Below are positions 17,484 to 25,038 of a stretch of 38,327 nt of DNA, piece after piece. The translations under genes were made by a program, and so were the position numbers. Location of the stretch: positions 1 to 38,327 of the forward strand of contig NZ_JABXKI010000077.1 in assembly GCF_017115095.1 (NCBI RefSeq). Reading direction: 5' to 3'. Every line of letters starts with the position of its first letter. Within the stretch, counting starts at the first letter, position 1. This DNA is from Nostoc sp. NMS4. GTDB taxonomy: Bacteria; Cyanobacteriota; Cyanobacteriia; Cyanobacteriales; Nostocaceae. The notes beneath the pieces are model-generated. The model saw nothing but the letters and a program-made list of their open reading frames with translations. It searched no databases and was not told the origin of the DNA.

Positions 17484-18836
17484 CTAACTAATACTACAAT
17501 CTGTTAGTTTTACAGCTAAAGCATTGGTGTATCGCCACGGTTGAGAACCACCAATCCAAATCCGCGAGGGTAAATGACCAATTGGTGCTTTGAGACTAAA
17601 ATTGAATTCCGAATTGGCAGAACTATAATTGTATATATGCCAACCAACTTCGTGACAGAAAATTCCATAGTCTCCATTCACGTTTTTGTAAATAAGTGTC
17701 TGTACACTAAAACCAAAGCGTCCATGACTGTAATTCACCCATAAAAGGTTAATGGCTTGCAAATCTGGACAGGGAATTTTCTCAATATCGCTACTAAATA
17801 TATAGCTACCTTTAGGCTTTGCTAGCAGTTGAGACATCAGTTCCCAAGTTTCTCGATCTGCTAATTGCCATTTTCCTTTTGCTAATAAATCACGCAAATG
17901 GGTGTAATCAATAGTACTTACTGTCTGATAATTAGAAATATTTAGCAATTTTTTGGGTTGTTGTTCCAGTTTCTGCAACGCTTCTGTTGCCGATTGGAAG
18001 CGTTGCGAAACGGCATTTTGTATAAGTTTGTCTAAAATTTCACAGAGGCGATCGCTAACAGTATTATTTGCTGGTAAATGTTCCAGCCATACCCAGCGAT
18101 CGTTAGTAATATCGAACAAATCAAAGGGAGAAACATTGGTGAGTAAGTAAATGCAAGTTACACCCAAGCTGTAAAGATCGCTGGCTGGTAATGCCTTTCC
18201 TCGCATTTGTTCGGGAGCAATATATTCTGGACTACCTACTATTGTACCTGTACGAAGTCGCCTTGTATTAGTGGCGAGTTTAGCAACTCCGAAATCTATT
18301 AAAACTAAGTCTCCTTGAACCGAACGGCGCATAATATTTTCCGGTTTAATATCTCGGTGGATTACTTGGCGGGAATGGATAAATTGCAATGTCAACAATA
18401 AACTTTTTAATATCTCCCAAATTTGCGGTTCTTTAAAAACGCCTTGTTGTTGTAATTCCTGGGCGAGTGTTTGTCCATCTACTAATTCTTCGACGATATA
18501 AAACTTTTGATTTTGTTCAAAGTGTGCTAGTAATTTGGGTATTTGAGAATGTTCTAGTTCATTGAGACGAAGTGCTTCCTGGTGAAATAAGGTGACTGCC
18601 TTGTGCCAAATTTCAGTGTTTTCTTCTTGGAAACATAGCTGTTTGATTGCACATTTTGGTTGATTTGGAAGATGTTCATCAATTGCTAAAAACGTTCTCC
18701 CAAAGCCACCGTGTCCAATGACAGCGAGTGGGCGATATCGCTGTTTGAGTAACAATTCTTGACCACAACTATTACAAAAACGAGAGATGTTAGAATTTTG
18801 CGGACGTAGGCAATCAAGATTGGTACAGTAGCTCAT
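17484..18836 (-). CDS. Ser/Thr protein kinase with zinc ribbon and GUN4 domain
   Basis: A 450-aa kinase. The N-terminal 25 residues form a zinc-ribbon-like motif (C4, C9, C21, C24). The kinase domain spans about 33-292: Gly loop GHGGFG at 41-46, Lys65 in CAIKQL, catalytic HRDIKPEN with Asp162, DFG at 181-183, SPEYIAPEQ at 202-210; all key residues are present. The C-terminal part, about 310-435, is a GUN4-like domain (LRDLLAKGKWQLADRETWEL, then IPCPDLQAINLLWV and GRFGFSVQ). GUN4 domains bind porphyrins and in chlorophyll synthesis activate Mg-chelatase, so tetrapyrrole sensing is a reasonable but unproven inference. It converges on the giant kinase gene, with 27 nt between the stops. Confidence 0.9.
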   Translation of the reverse strand: MSYCTNLDCLRPQNSNISRFCNSCGQELLLKQRYRPLAVIGHGGFGRTFLAIDEHLPNQPKCAIKQLCFQEENTEIWHKAVTLFHQEALRLNELEHSQIPKLLAHFEQNQKFYIVEELVDGQTLAQELQQQGVFKEPQIWEILKSLLLTLQFIHSRQVIHRDIKPENIMRRSVQGDLVLIDFGVAKLATNTRRLRTGTIVGSPEYIAPEQMRGKALPASDLYSLGVTCIYLLTNVSPFDLFDITNDRWVWLEHLPANNTVSDRLCEILDKLIQNAVSQRFQSATEALQKLEQQPKKLLNISNYQTVSTIDYTHLRDLLAKGKWQLADRETWELMSQLLAKPKGSYIFSSDIEKIPCPDLQAINLLWVNYSHGRFGFSVQTLIYKNVNGDYGIFCHEVGWHIYNYSSANSEFNFSLKAPIGHLPSRIWIGGSQPWRYTNALAVKLTDCSIS

Positions 18837-18966
18837 ACTACAGGAGTTCTATTTGTTGCAATCAATATATATAAAGTATTCCCATGCAAACTAAAAAAGA
18901 TTGCTATACTAGCTACAATTAAAAATGCTTCTTTTGCGTAAGTCCTGTACGAATTACGAATTAGTT

Positions 18967-18997
18967 AAAGCCTGTATTCATTGCTGAATCAGGCTTT
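18967..18997 (-). terminator. Hairpin terminator downstream of the pentapeptide gene
   Basis: A strong hairpin: AAAGCCTG (18967-18974) pairs with CAGGCTTT (18990-18997), one T is bulged, ATTCA pairs with TGAAT, and the loop is TTGC. It lies 40 nt after the stop of the minus-strand pentapeptide gene. The T-run on the minus strand is only three bases, while the plus strand has a longer T-rich tail, so it may work in both directions. Confidence 0.5.
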
Positions 18998-19037
18998 TGA
19001 TGTTTTTTATGAAATTTGTACGGAGAAGTTTGTTTAA

Positions 19038-19721
19038 TTACTGAATAGCAAATCCTTCTGGTCTGATCGCATCTTCCAAATCAACGCCCATCAGGTTTGT
19101 TCCCTGGATATTTGCATTTGTCAGATTTGTATTTTCCAAGTCTGCGTTTTGTAGGTTCGCGGTTTGTAAATTTGCTCCCAAGAGGTTGGCTTTTTCTAGG
19201 TCTGCATCAAAAAGGTTTGCTCCCACTAGGTTTGCTCCCAAAAGGTTTACCTTGCCTAAATCTGCTCCTTGAAAGTTAGCCCCTTGTAAGTTTGTTTGCT
19301 GTAAGTTAGCTCTTTCTAAGTCTGCGTTTTGTAAGTTAGCACCTTCCAAGTTTGCTGCTTGCAGGTTTGCATCTTTTAACATTGCTCCAGCCAGGTTACA
19401 GCCAACACATTCATTGGTTTGTAATAAATGTCTAACGTTTTCTGCTACAGACACTATTGGCAATACAACCGGAGATATCACTGGTGTTGTTACAGGCTCC
19501 ATTGGCGATTCAACTGGAGATATTGCTGGTGCGGTTACAGACTCCATTGGCGATTCAACTGGAGCTAGTTCAGATTCCGTAGCTATGGATGGTCTTAGTG
19601 TTTGCGCTCTAGCGCTGGGCTGGATAAGCAGAGTAAATCCCGCTACAACTACCAGAAATACTGCTTTTACGAGCCACTGAGTTAATTTTTTAGAATTTGA
19701 TTGATTCATTAGTTCCTTCAT
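19038..19721 (-). CDS. Exported pentapeptide-repeat protein
   Basis: A 227-aa protein from ATG 19721, chosen because AGGA lies 9 nt upstream and the reading gives a clean signal peptide (KKLTQWLVKAVFLVVVAG, cut near SARA at residue 39). A Pro/Val/Glu/Ser/Met linker (about 50-92) contains a 15-residue tandem duplication. Then comes HLLQTNECVGCNL, with Cys105 and Cys108, and a pentapeptide array A(N/D)LxxANL from about 109 to 216, roughly 20 repeats, which should fold as a right-handed beta helix. Its role is unknown. The CxxCNL cap is shared with the pentapeptide protein at 33767-34315. The reading frame can extend to 19811, but the added 30 residues spoil the signal peptide. Confidence 0.85.
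   Translation of the reverse strand: MKELMNQSNSKKLTQWLVKAVFLVVVAGFTLLIQPSARAQTLRPSIATESELAPVESPMESVTAPAISPVESPMEPVTTPVISPVVLPIVSVAENVRHLLQTNECVGCNLAGAMLKDANLQAANLEGANLQNADLERANLQQTNLQGANFQGADLGKVNLLGANLVGANLFDADLEKANLLGANLQTANLQNADLENTNLTNANIQGTNLMGVDLEDAIRPEGFAIQ
19471..19560. repeat. Two 45-bp tandem repeats inside the pentapeptide gene
   Basis: Units 19471-19515 and 19516-19560 are near-identical 45-bp copies, both ending CCATTGGCGATTCAACT on the plus strand. Each encodes a 15-residue linker unit of SPVESPMEPVT type, and a third degenerate copy may precede them. The in-frame unit length suggests linker growth by slippage. Confidence 0.75.
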
Positions 19722-19889
19722 AATCTGATTCCTATTGGTGGGCTTGCTTTTATAAGAGCCATCGATAATGTGCTTTATTCTCACTTTAGATAACTTGATT
19801 GATAAGAGCAAATATTATTGTTGTTCATATTGATAACTTCAAGTGATTAATAAATCTTTTTGGATGGGAAACGATCGCTGATTTTTTGG

Positions 19890-19988
19890 CTGATAAGCTA
19901 ATCGGCATTTAAGTTGCATAAAAGCAGGGCTGAAGCCCTTACTACAAGCGAATCATTCTGGAAAAATGAATGACGATTAGCTTATCAG
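19890..19988. repeat. Nested inverted repeat, MITE-like or structured terminator
   Basis: Outer arms: CTGATAAGCTAATCG (19890-19904) and its exact complement CGATTAGCTTATCAG (19974-19988); with one mismatch the pairing runs to 20 bp (19890-19909 with 19969-19988). Inside are two further hairpins, GGGCTGAAGCCC (about 19927-19938) and TCATTC/GAATGA. It lies between cadD and the pentapeptide gene, 19 nt after the cadD stop, and may terminate cadD. Confidence 0.6.
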
Positions 19989-20007
19989 GAATTGCGATCG
20001 CCTTAAT

Positions 20008-20682
20008 CTAATTCCCAAGCATTGCCAGACTAGGTAAAAGTCGATATGTTTCACTTTTAATTAAGATAGAGAGTCCCAAGTAAATTAAGACAAAGGGGAA
20101 GATTTTTCGACCGTAGCGAGTTAAAACGGGAGCCATGAGAGGATTACGAGTCAGGTTGTAAGAGAGGAAACACCACACCCCAACAGTGAAATAGCAAACA
20201 CACAGAATTACACCCAAACTTGGAAGATTGCTACTGGCAAACAACGGTACATAAATTCCAATGTTGTTTCCTCCATTGGCAATGGTGACAGTGGAAACGC
20301 GGTAGGTTTGCGGATCGCGGATGGTTGCTAATAGTGATTTCTTCTGGCGGACAGATTTTGCTGGAGAGGTTAAGTCAACTGATACAGCTTGTACTGTCTC
20401 TCCCTCTTCTTCTCGACTGATGAGATTACTGATACCAATGGCGACGGGAAGCAAACCCAGCAAACCAATCCAGGTGGTTGGAATAATCAGACCGCCGAAG
20501 AAACCAGGGAGACTAGCAAACACTAAGGCTGTGAATCCCAGAAATTCACCGATCACAATATGCTTAGGACGAAAGCTGCGATTGACTTTTCCGAAGAAGG
20601 CCGTCAGATATAAGTTGTCGTCAAAGGTAGTTGCAAAAGCGGCAGAGATTCCAATAATTAATGTACTAATTAGCCAAGTCAT
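20008..20682 (-). CDS. CadD-family cadmium resistance transporter
   Basis: A 224-aa integral membrane protein of the CadD/LysE-like family. It begins MTWLISTLIIGISAAFATTF, followed by DDNLYLTAFF, the conserved acidic pair (Asp21, Asp22) in the first part, and IVIGEFLGFTALVFASLPG in the next helix. A cytoplasmic linker (about 93-115, EEEGET to RQKK) separates the two halves, each of about three helices; the second half ends with LIYLGLSILIKSETYRL. By family knowledge it exports or tolerates Cd2+, though cyanobacterial members are poorly tested and may move other cations. It is monocistronic, with no ArsR/SmtB-type regulator nearby. Confidence 0.85.
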   Translation of the reverse strand: MTWLISTLIIGISAAFATTFDDNLYLTAFFGKVNRSFRPKHIVIGEFLGFTALVFASLPGFFGGLIIPTTWIGLLGLLPVAIGISNLISREEEGETVQAVSVDLTSPAKSVRQKKSLLATIRDPQTYRVSTVTIANGGNNIGIYVPLFASSNLPSLGVILCVCYFTVGVWCFLSYNLTRNPLMAPVLTRYGRKIFPFVLIYLGLSILIKSETYRLLPSLAMLGN

Positions 20683-21386
20683 AATTGTTGCTCACGATAA
20701 TTCAATGCTGTTCGTCTTAGCCATCTCTGCTTCTCAATGTGAGGGCAGGTTAGGAGATTTTGTGACTGTTTTTCTAACGACAACCAATCGATATTCGTTA
20801 TTAATCAGCCAATTTCCCAATTTTTAGAGGCAATCGCCTCCAATCAAATTGGTGATTTTTTTCTCAGCAAGGTACCTTGGCAGCTCATGGAGTCAATATT
20901 ATGACTTTCAACGAAATAAGAGCAAATACTCTTGTTTTTTAAAAGGATAAATAAAAGTGATTGACAATTTGGCTATAGCTTTTGGTATTTCTACCCATTG
21001 ACTAAATAATTACTAATTCGTAATGACGCGACGCTCTCTACGAGACGCTAAAAGCGAACGAAGACTCGCTAACGCTTCGCTATCGCGGACTCGCTACCGC
21101 TACGCTAACGTAATTCGTAATTAGGATTTACACAAAAAAGCTCTTTAATTCCCTAAACCAAATTCTGAGTTCAAAATGCACAAAGCTAGTAGTATTGAAT
21201 ACTGAGCTATTGTTTAAGAAACTTCTATGCGTAGTTTACCGCCGTAGGCATCGCTCTTATTAAAGATAACCCTTGTAAAGCCTGGGATATCCTTGACGGC
21301 TAGCATTCAACATCGGTAATATGACTAATTGCCCTCTGACTTCAGTTTTGAGATGTTCAGTAATGTTGGACTTTTAACTTGTAATT
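20683..21386. other. Long intergenic region with repeats
   Basis: A 700-nt region without a supported gene. It holds the cadD leader, a small GAGGCAATCGCCTC palindrome near 20827-20840, a terminator-like AAGAG-CAAATA-CTCTT followed by GTTTTTT (20918-20940), and a block at about 21020-21115 built from GACGCT/CGCTAACG repeats bordered by AATTCGTAAT on both sides. The last 150 nt form the leader of the cyclic-nucleotide-binding gene; no clear promoter or SD was found. Confidence 0.5.
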
Positions 21387-21824
21387 ATGCTAACCAGTGT
21401 TGACCGTTTATTATTTGTCCGGCGAGTCCCGATTTTTAAGGAATTGCGGGATGATTTTATTGTGCGGCTCACTTCAGTGATGAACGAATTGTCATTCCCA
21501 GCTAATTACACCATCTTTCGACAAGGAGAAGAAGGGCGATCGCTCTATATTGTCGTGTCCGGTCGAGTTAAAGTTCACATTGGAAATAAACAGTTGGCAG
21601 AGGTGGAACAGGGAAAATACTTTGGTGAAATGGCAGTATTTGATACTCAACCTCGCTCCGCCACTGCCACGACTCTAGAACCTTGTGAATTTTTAGAACT
21701 GACGCAAGAGCAACTATATGATGCGATCGAAGAAACTCCCGAAATTGCGGTGAATATCATTCGTGAGTTATCTCGTCTGATTCGCAGATTGAACGACGAT
21801 ATGAATGTAACGTTGCGTAGTTAA
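21387..21824 (+). CDS. Stand-alone cyclic-nucleotide-binding domain protein
   Basis: A 145-aa protein that is essentially one CRP-type cNMP-binding domain (about 15-125). The phosphate-binding cassette reads FGEMAVFDTQPRSATATT, with Glu81 and Arg90 as expected for cAMP or cGMP binding. The C-terminal helix is followed by IIRELSRLIRRLND, and no DNA-binding helix-turn-helix is present, unlike CRP or NtcA. It is therefore probably a ligand-sensing adaptor or regulatory subunit acting through protein contacts. The partner is not evident from neighbours: the gene stands alone, followed by the hairpin repeat at 21833-21863. Confidence 0.88.
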   Translation: MLTSVDRLLFVRRVPIFKELRDDFIVRLTSVMNELSFPANYTIFRQGEEGRSLYIVVSGRVKVHIGNKQLAEVEQGKYFGEMAVFDTQPRSATATTLEPCEFLELTQEQLYDAIEETPEIAVNIIRELSRLIRRLNDDMNVTLRS

Positions 21825-21832
21825 TACACAAA

Positions 21833-21863
21833 TGTAGAGACGTAGCAGCGATACGTCTCTACA
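21833..21863. repeat. 12-bp perfect hairpin repeat after the cNMP gene
   Basis: TGTAGAGACGTA (21833-21844) and TACGTCTCTACA (21852-21863) are exact complements around a 7-nt loop. It lies 9 nt after the stop codon, so it can serve as a transcript end, but there is no T-run. TAGAGACG-type hairpins are dispersed repeats in Nostoc-like genomes; a related one is at 27042-27062. Confidence 0.6.
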
Positions 21864-21950
21864 AGGATTTTGGATAATGTAAAATCTGGTTCAAAAAAAA
21901 TGAAACCTGCTGTAAGTTTGATTATTAAACTCAGCACCCATCGCTGCTTA

Positions 21951-22178
21951 TTACTTTGGTTCACCGAGACCAGGAGTTTCTTCTTTCTCAACCTTTGGCA
22001 CAAAATCAGGACGTTCTTTGCTTTCCCAACCTGCGGGGCGTTTGGAGTTGTACCAAGCTATTGACCCAATGGCGACAGCAGCAATAAAACCAACAACATA
22101 CACTAAGGTAAAAGCAACAGGAAAATGAGGGGCGGCATCTATAGCTGGTGCTGCTGTTTGCATAAAAAATAAATTCAT
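21951..22178 (-). CDS. Small one-TM protein resembling Psb35
   Basis: A 75-aa membrane protein with a short N-terminal segment, one transmembrane helix (about 20-43, VAFTLVYVVGFIAAVAIGSI) and a charged, Pro-rich tail with WYNSKRPAGWESKERPDFVP. It looks like the cyanobacterial Psb35 family (Synechocystis Ssl2148), reported to associate with the CP47 assembly module of photosystem II; this match is from memory of the family. ATG 22178 is preferred: GGAG lies 9 nt upstream, while the GTG at 22193 would start inside that ribosome binding site. The gene is alone, in the gap between the cNMP-binding gene and the PBP gene. Confidence 0.65.
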   Translation of the reverse strand: MNLFFMQTAAPAIDAAPHFPVAFTLVYVVGFIAAVAIGSIAWYNSKRPAGWESKERPDFVPKVEKEETPGLGEPK

Positions 22179-22301
22179 GAGTATATTCTCCACAGTTAGG
22201 TAACACTATTTAACACACTATAAGATCAGCGTATCACCTAACATCCCTCTGTAGTTTAGTTTGAGCAACTTCATATTGCATAAAAAAGACTGGGGGCGGG
22301 G

Positions 22302-22420
22302 CAGGGAGATGAGGGAGACAAGGGAGACAAGGGAGATAAGGGAGACAAGGAGATAAACAAGACTCCTAACTCCTAACTCTTAACTCACCACTCCTAACTC
22401 AGCACTCAGCACTCAGCACT
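22302..22420. repeat. Short tandem repeats (GGGAGACAA and CAGCACT/CTCCTAA)
   Basis: A purine-rich block with four to five copies of a 9-nt unit GGGAGACAA (about 22312-22355), followed by 7-nt units CTCCTAA (about 22363-22400) and CAGCACT (about 22399-22420). These are the short tandemly repeated sequences known from filamentous cyanobacteria. They lie directly after the PBP stop codon (minus strand). Confidence 0.65.
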
Positions 22421-22422
22421 CA

Positions 22423-24678
22423 TTAGTCTTTAGGAGGTCTAAGTCTATCCCGCCAGGATGGTTGTGACGGTGAAGAACCTGAAGAACCTGAACTATTTGC
22501 AGGGGATGACTCTTGCCGACTTCTTCGAGGCGGGGGTGAATCAGATTCTACTCTTCTAGAGCGCCGCCGTGAAGTAGATGATTCTTCAGAAGAGTTATTA
22601 GAACTTGATTCACTGCGATCGCGCCTTCTCCGTCTTGGGGTAGAATCACTTGATTGCTGTTCTTCTTGAGAATATCTTCTTCTGCTTCTACGTCTTTGAG
22701 ATGAACCACTATCTTCAGAATTTCTCGCACTTTCCCCTTCTGAGTCATCATCATTAGAGGCAATAGAACGATTCAGCACTTGTTTGGGCTTGATGGACTG
22801 GGCTTTGATGGTGCCTTTGCGACCGTCTAACTTGGGTCGTTTGGGAAACTTTTCTATGGGCATCCCCGCTACCGCTTTTGCCATAAATTCGTGCCAGGTG
22901 TAAGCGGCACTACTACTACTGCCATAAGTGGGGTGGTTATCATCATTACCTAGCCATACCCCTGTCACCATCTGGGGAATGTAACCAATAAACCATAAAT
23001 CGCGGGCTTCGTCGGAGGTGCCGGTTTTACCTGCAACTGGTCTATTATCTAATTGGGCAGCACCACCAGTTCCCGCTTCAACGACGTTGCGTAGCATCCA
23101 AGTCATGATGGCGGCACTGTCAGCGTCAAGGGCGCGTTTTGATTTAAAATTAGCTGACCAGATAACTTTGCCTTGGCGGTTGAGGATGCGGGTAATACCA
23201 TGAGGTTCTGCGTGCAATCCCTGAGTCGCAAAACTGCCATAAGCGCTGGTCAACTCTAGGAGATTGACTTCATTTGAGCCAAGAGCCAAGGAGTAGGTGG
23301 GCTTGAGTTCAGATTTTATCCCCATATCATGGGCAAGTTTAATCGTTGGGGTAAATCCCACATCAATCAACACCTTAACCGCAACAATATTAACAGAGCG
23401 GGTGAGAGCATCTCGGATATTCATTGAACCGTGGAAGTTTTCACTATAGTTTTTCGGTTCATAGCCGTCTACGACAAAGGGCGCATCTTCGTAGCTATCG
23501 TAAGGGCTTTTGCCGGTAGCGATCGCAGTGGCATATACAAACCCTTTAAATGTCGATCCTGGCTGCCGTTGTGCCTGGGTAACTCGATTAAACTGGTTTT
23601 TACCAAAGTCTTTTCCCCCTACCATTGCCTTAATTTCACCGTTTCGGGGGTCTATGGCTACCATTGCTGCTTGTTTAAAGTTTTCCCAGCGTCCTTGATT
23701 TCGCAATGTTTTTGCAACTGCCTCTTCTGCGACTTTCTGCCAACTTGGGTTGAGCGTGGTTTCTACTACTAAACCTCCACTTTTTAGCACATTAGCAGAG
23801 ACATACTTGGGTAATTCTTTTTGGATGTAGCTGGTAAAGTAGGGTGATTCTACTTGGACTCGTTTGGGTAAACTGCTTTTGAGGGTTAATGGTTCCTGAA
23901 TGGCTGCCTGTCTTTGCTCTGGTGTAATTACTTTATCTTCCTGCATCCGTAGTAATACCAAGTCTCGCCGCCGTTTTGCAGCTTCGGGATTTTTATCTGG
24001 GGCGTACAAGCTCGGAGCCGGGGCTAATCCAGCAATTGTTGCCATTTCCGCGAGGGAAAGTTGATCTGGCGACTTACTAAAATATACCCAGGCGGCATCT
24101 GCTACACCATAAGCTCCAGATCCCAAATAAACCAAATTCAGGTAACGCTCTAGAATCTGATCTTTGGTTAATTCTTGCTCCATTTTTTGGGCTAGGCGGA
24201 CTTCCTTGAGTTTGCGCCAGATTGTCTGCTCTTGTTTCAAAAACAGAATCCGCGTTAGCTGTTGGGTGATGGTGCTACCACCTTCTACCACACCTTGCGA
24301 TCGCAAATTACTCAAACCCGCTCTGACAATCCCTTGCGGATCGACTCCGTTGTGTTGCCTAAATCTTCGATCTTCTGAGGCGATGAAAGCTTTTTTTAAA
24401 TTATCTGGTATCTGTTCTAGCTTTAACTGTTCTCTGGTCGCTTCACCTTGTTGTTGTAATATGCTGCCATCAGCAGCTTTAATCGTCAGTGTTTGCTCTC
24501 TAAGTACAGCATTCAACTCGGACTGATTTGGCAAAGTCCGATCTATTAAACTAACGCCGTAGATCGAGGCAATTATCCCACCACCAACACCCAAACCCGC
24601 CCAAAACCAGATGCGGCGATAGAGTGGTCTAGCGCCTGTTGCTCGATTGACCCTCATCTTAGATGGTAAAATTTTCAT
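22423..24678 (-). CDS. Class A penicillin-binding protein (PBP1A type)
   Basis: A 751-aa bifunctional peptidoglycan synthase. One membrane anchor is at about 23-45. The glycosyltransferase domain holds ASEDRRFRQHNGVDPQGIVR, with catalytic Glu102, and EGGSTITQQLTR (132-143). The transpeptidase domain holds S375-T-F-K, SVN (428-430) and KTGTSD (551-556); all active-site motifs are intact. The last 100 residues are an unusual low-complexity tail of Ser, Arg, Glu and Asp, with RRRSRRR and RRRRRDRS clusters. The enzyme acts on the periplasmic side in cell-wall growth. The start at ATG 24678 has no good ribosome binding site, and a 15-codon leader ORF with a perfect one ends 4 nt upstream, which suggests coupled translation. 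Confidence 0.93.
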   Translation of the reverse strand: MKILPSKMRVNRATGARPLYRRIWFWAGLGVGGGIIASIYGVSLIDRTLPNQSELNAVLREQTLTIKAADGSILQQQGEATREQLKLEQIPDNLKKAFIASEDRRFRQHNGVDPQGIVRAGLSNLRSQGVVEGGSTITQQLTRILFLKQEQTIWRKLKEVRLAQKMEQELTKDQILERYLNLVYLGSGAYGVADAAWVYFSKSPDQLSLAEMATIAGLAPAPSLYAPDKNPEAAKRRRDLVLLRMQEDKVITPEQRQAAIQEPLTLKSSLPKRVQVESPYFTSYIQKELPKYVSANVLKSGGLVVETTLNPSWQKVAEEAVAKTLRNQGRWENFKQAAMVAIDPRNGEIKAMVGGKDFGKNQFNRVTQAQRQPGSTFKGFVYATAIATGKSPYDSYEDAPFVVDGYEPKNYSENFHGSMNIRDALTRSVNIVAVKVLIDVGFTPTIKLAHDMGIKSELKPTYSLALGSNEVNLLELTSAYGSFATQGLHAEPHGITRILNRQGKVIWSANFKSKRALDADSAAIMTWMLRNVVEAGTGGAAQLDNRPVAGKTGTSDEARDLWFIGYIPQMVTGVWLGNDDNHPTYGSSSSAAYTWHEFMAKAVAGMPIEKFPKRPKLDGRKGTIKAQSIKPKQVLNRSIASNDDDSEGESARNSEDSGSSQRRRSRRRYSQEEQQSSDSTPRRRRRDRSESSSNNSSEESSTSRRRSRRVESDSPPPRRSRQESSPANSSGSSGSSPSQPSWRDRLRPPKD

Positions 24679-24682
24679 TTGC

Positions 24683-24730
24683 TCAGTAACTGCCTCGTCT
24701 GCGCCAGATATGCTGGTGGTAAGCTCTCAT
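24683..24730 (-). CDS. 15-codon leader ORF upstream of the PBP gene
   Basis: A tiny frame, MRAYHQHIWRRRGSY, with a perfect Shine-Dalgarno AAGGAGG (plus-strand 24736-24742) 5 nt before its ATG, the strongest ribosome binding site noticed in this window. Its TGA lies 4 nt before the PBP start codon, in another frame (+1). The spacing fits termination-reinitiation. The alternative is a one-base indel, natural or from sequencing, that has split the true PBP N-terminus from its start. Confidence 0.5.
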   Translation of the reverse strand: MRAYHQHIWRRRGSY

Positions 24731-25038
24731 TCGTTCCTCCTTGTCCAGAGTCACTCAAATTAGTTGGTCTTCGCTTGAACCAGGAGGTAAGCTTCCCCAC
24801 GTCAGTTCCTCGCTCAAAGTAGTAATTGTATAACCACCATCAATCAACTTTGGGGTTATCTAATTACCATTGTGTTTAGTATAATATCCTATAAATAATT
24901 AACTAAATTCACCATTAAGATAATGTTTTTTAAATTTGGTGAATTTAGTTTTGTAAAAAAGCTTTAATTTTGATAAATACTGGGAATATACAGCAGTTTT
25001 CTTTTGCAAGCTGTAAAAGCTATCTTAAGGAGAGTATC
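24731..25038. promoter_or_regulatory. PBP-folK divergent intergenic region
   Basis: This spacer holds the leaders of the PBP gene (minus) and folK (plus). On the plus strand, TATAAT at 24880-24885 is a good -10 element for folK, but no convincing -35 is seen at 17 nt. Between it and folK lies a perfect 13-bp inverted repeat (listed separately). AAGGAGAG at 25027-25034 is the folK ribosome binding site. Confidence 0.45.
24901..24950. repeat. Perfect 13-bp inverted repeat in the folK leader
   Basis: AACTAAATTCACC (24901-24913) and GGTGAATTTAGTT (24938-24950) are exact complements around a 24-nt AT-rich spacer. It lies 16 nt after a TATAAT box and 88 nt before the folK start. It may be an operator, an RNA hairpin in the leader or a small repeat. 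Confidence 0.6.

Noticed and set aside
20321..20827. 168-codon plus-strand frame opposite cadD
   Set aside because: It is the antisense of a well-supported membrane protein gene and has no recognisable domain.
20918..20940. Intrinsic terminator (AAGAG/CTCTT plus T-run)
   Set aside because: The 5-bp stem is weak and no plus-strand gene lies upstream for it to terminate; it is mentioned only in the intergenic entry.
22302..22420. CRISPR-like array
   Set aside because: The repeats are 7-9 nt units without unique spacers of constant length; they are short tandem repeats of the filamentous-cyanobacterial type.
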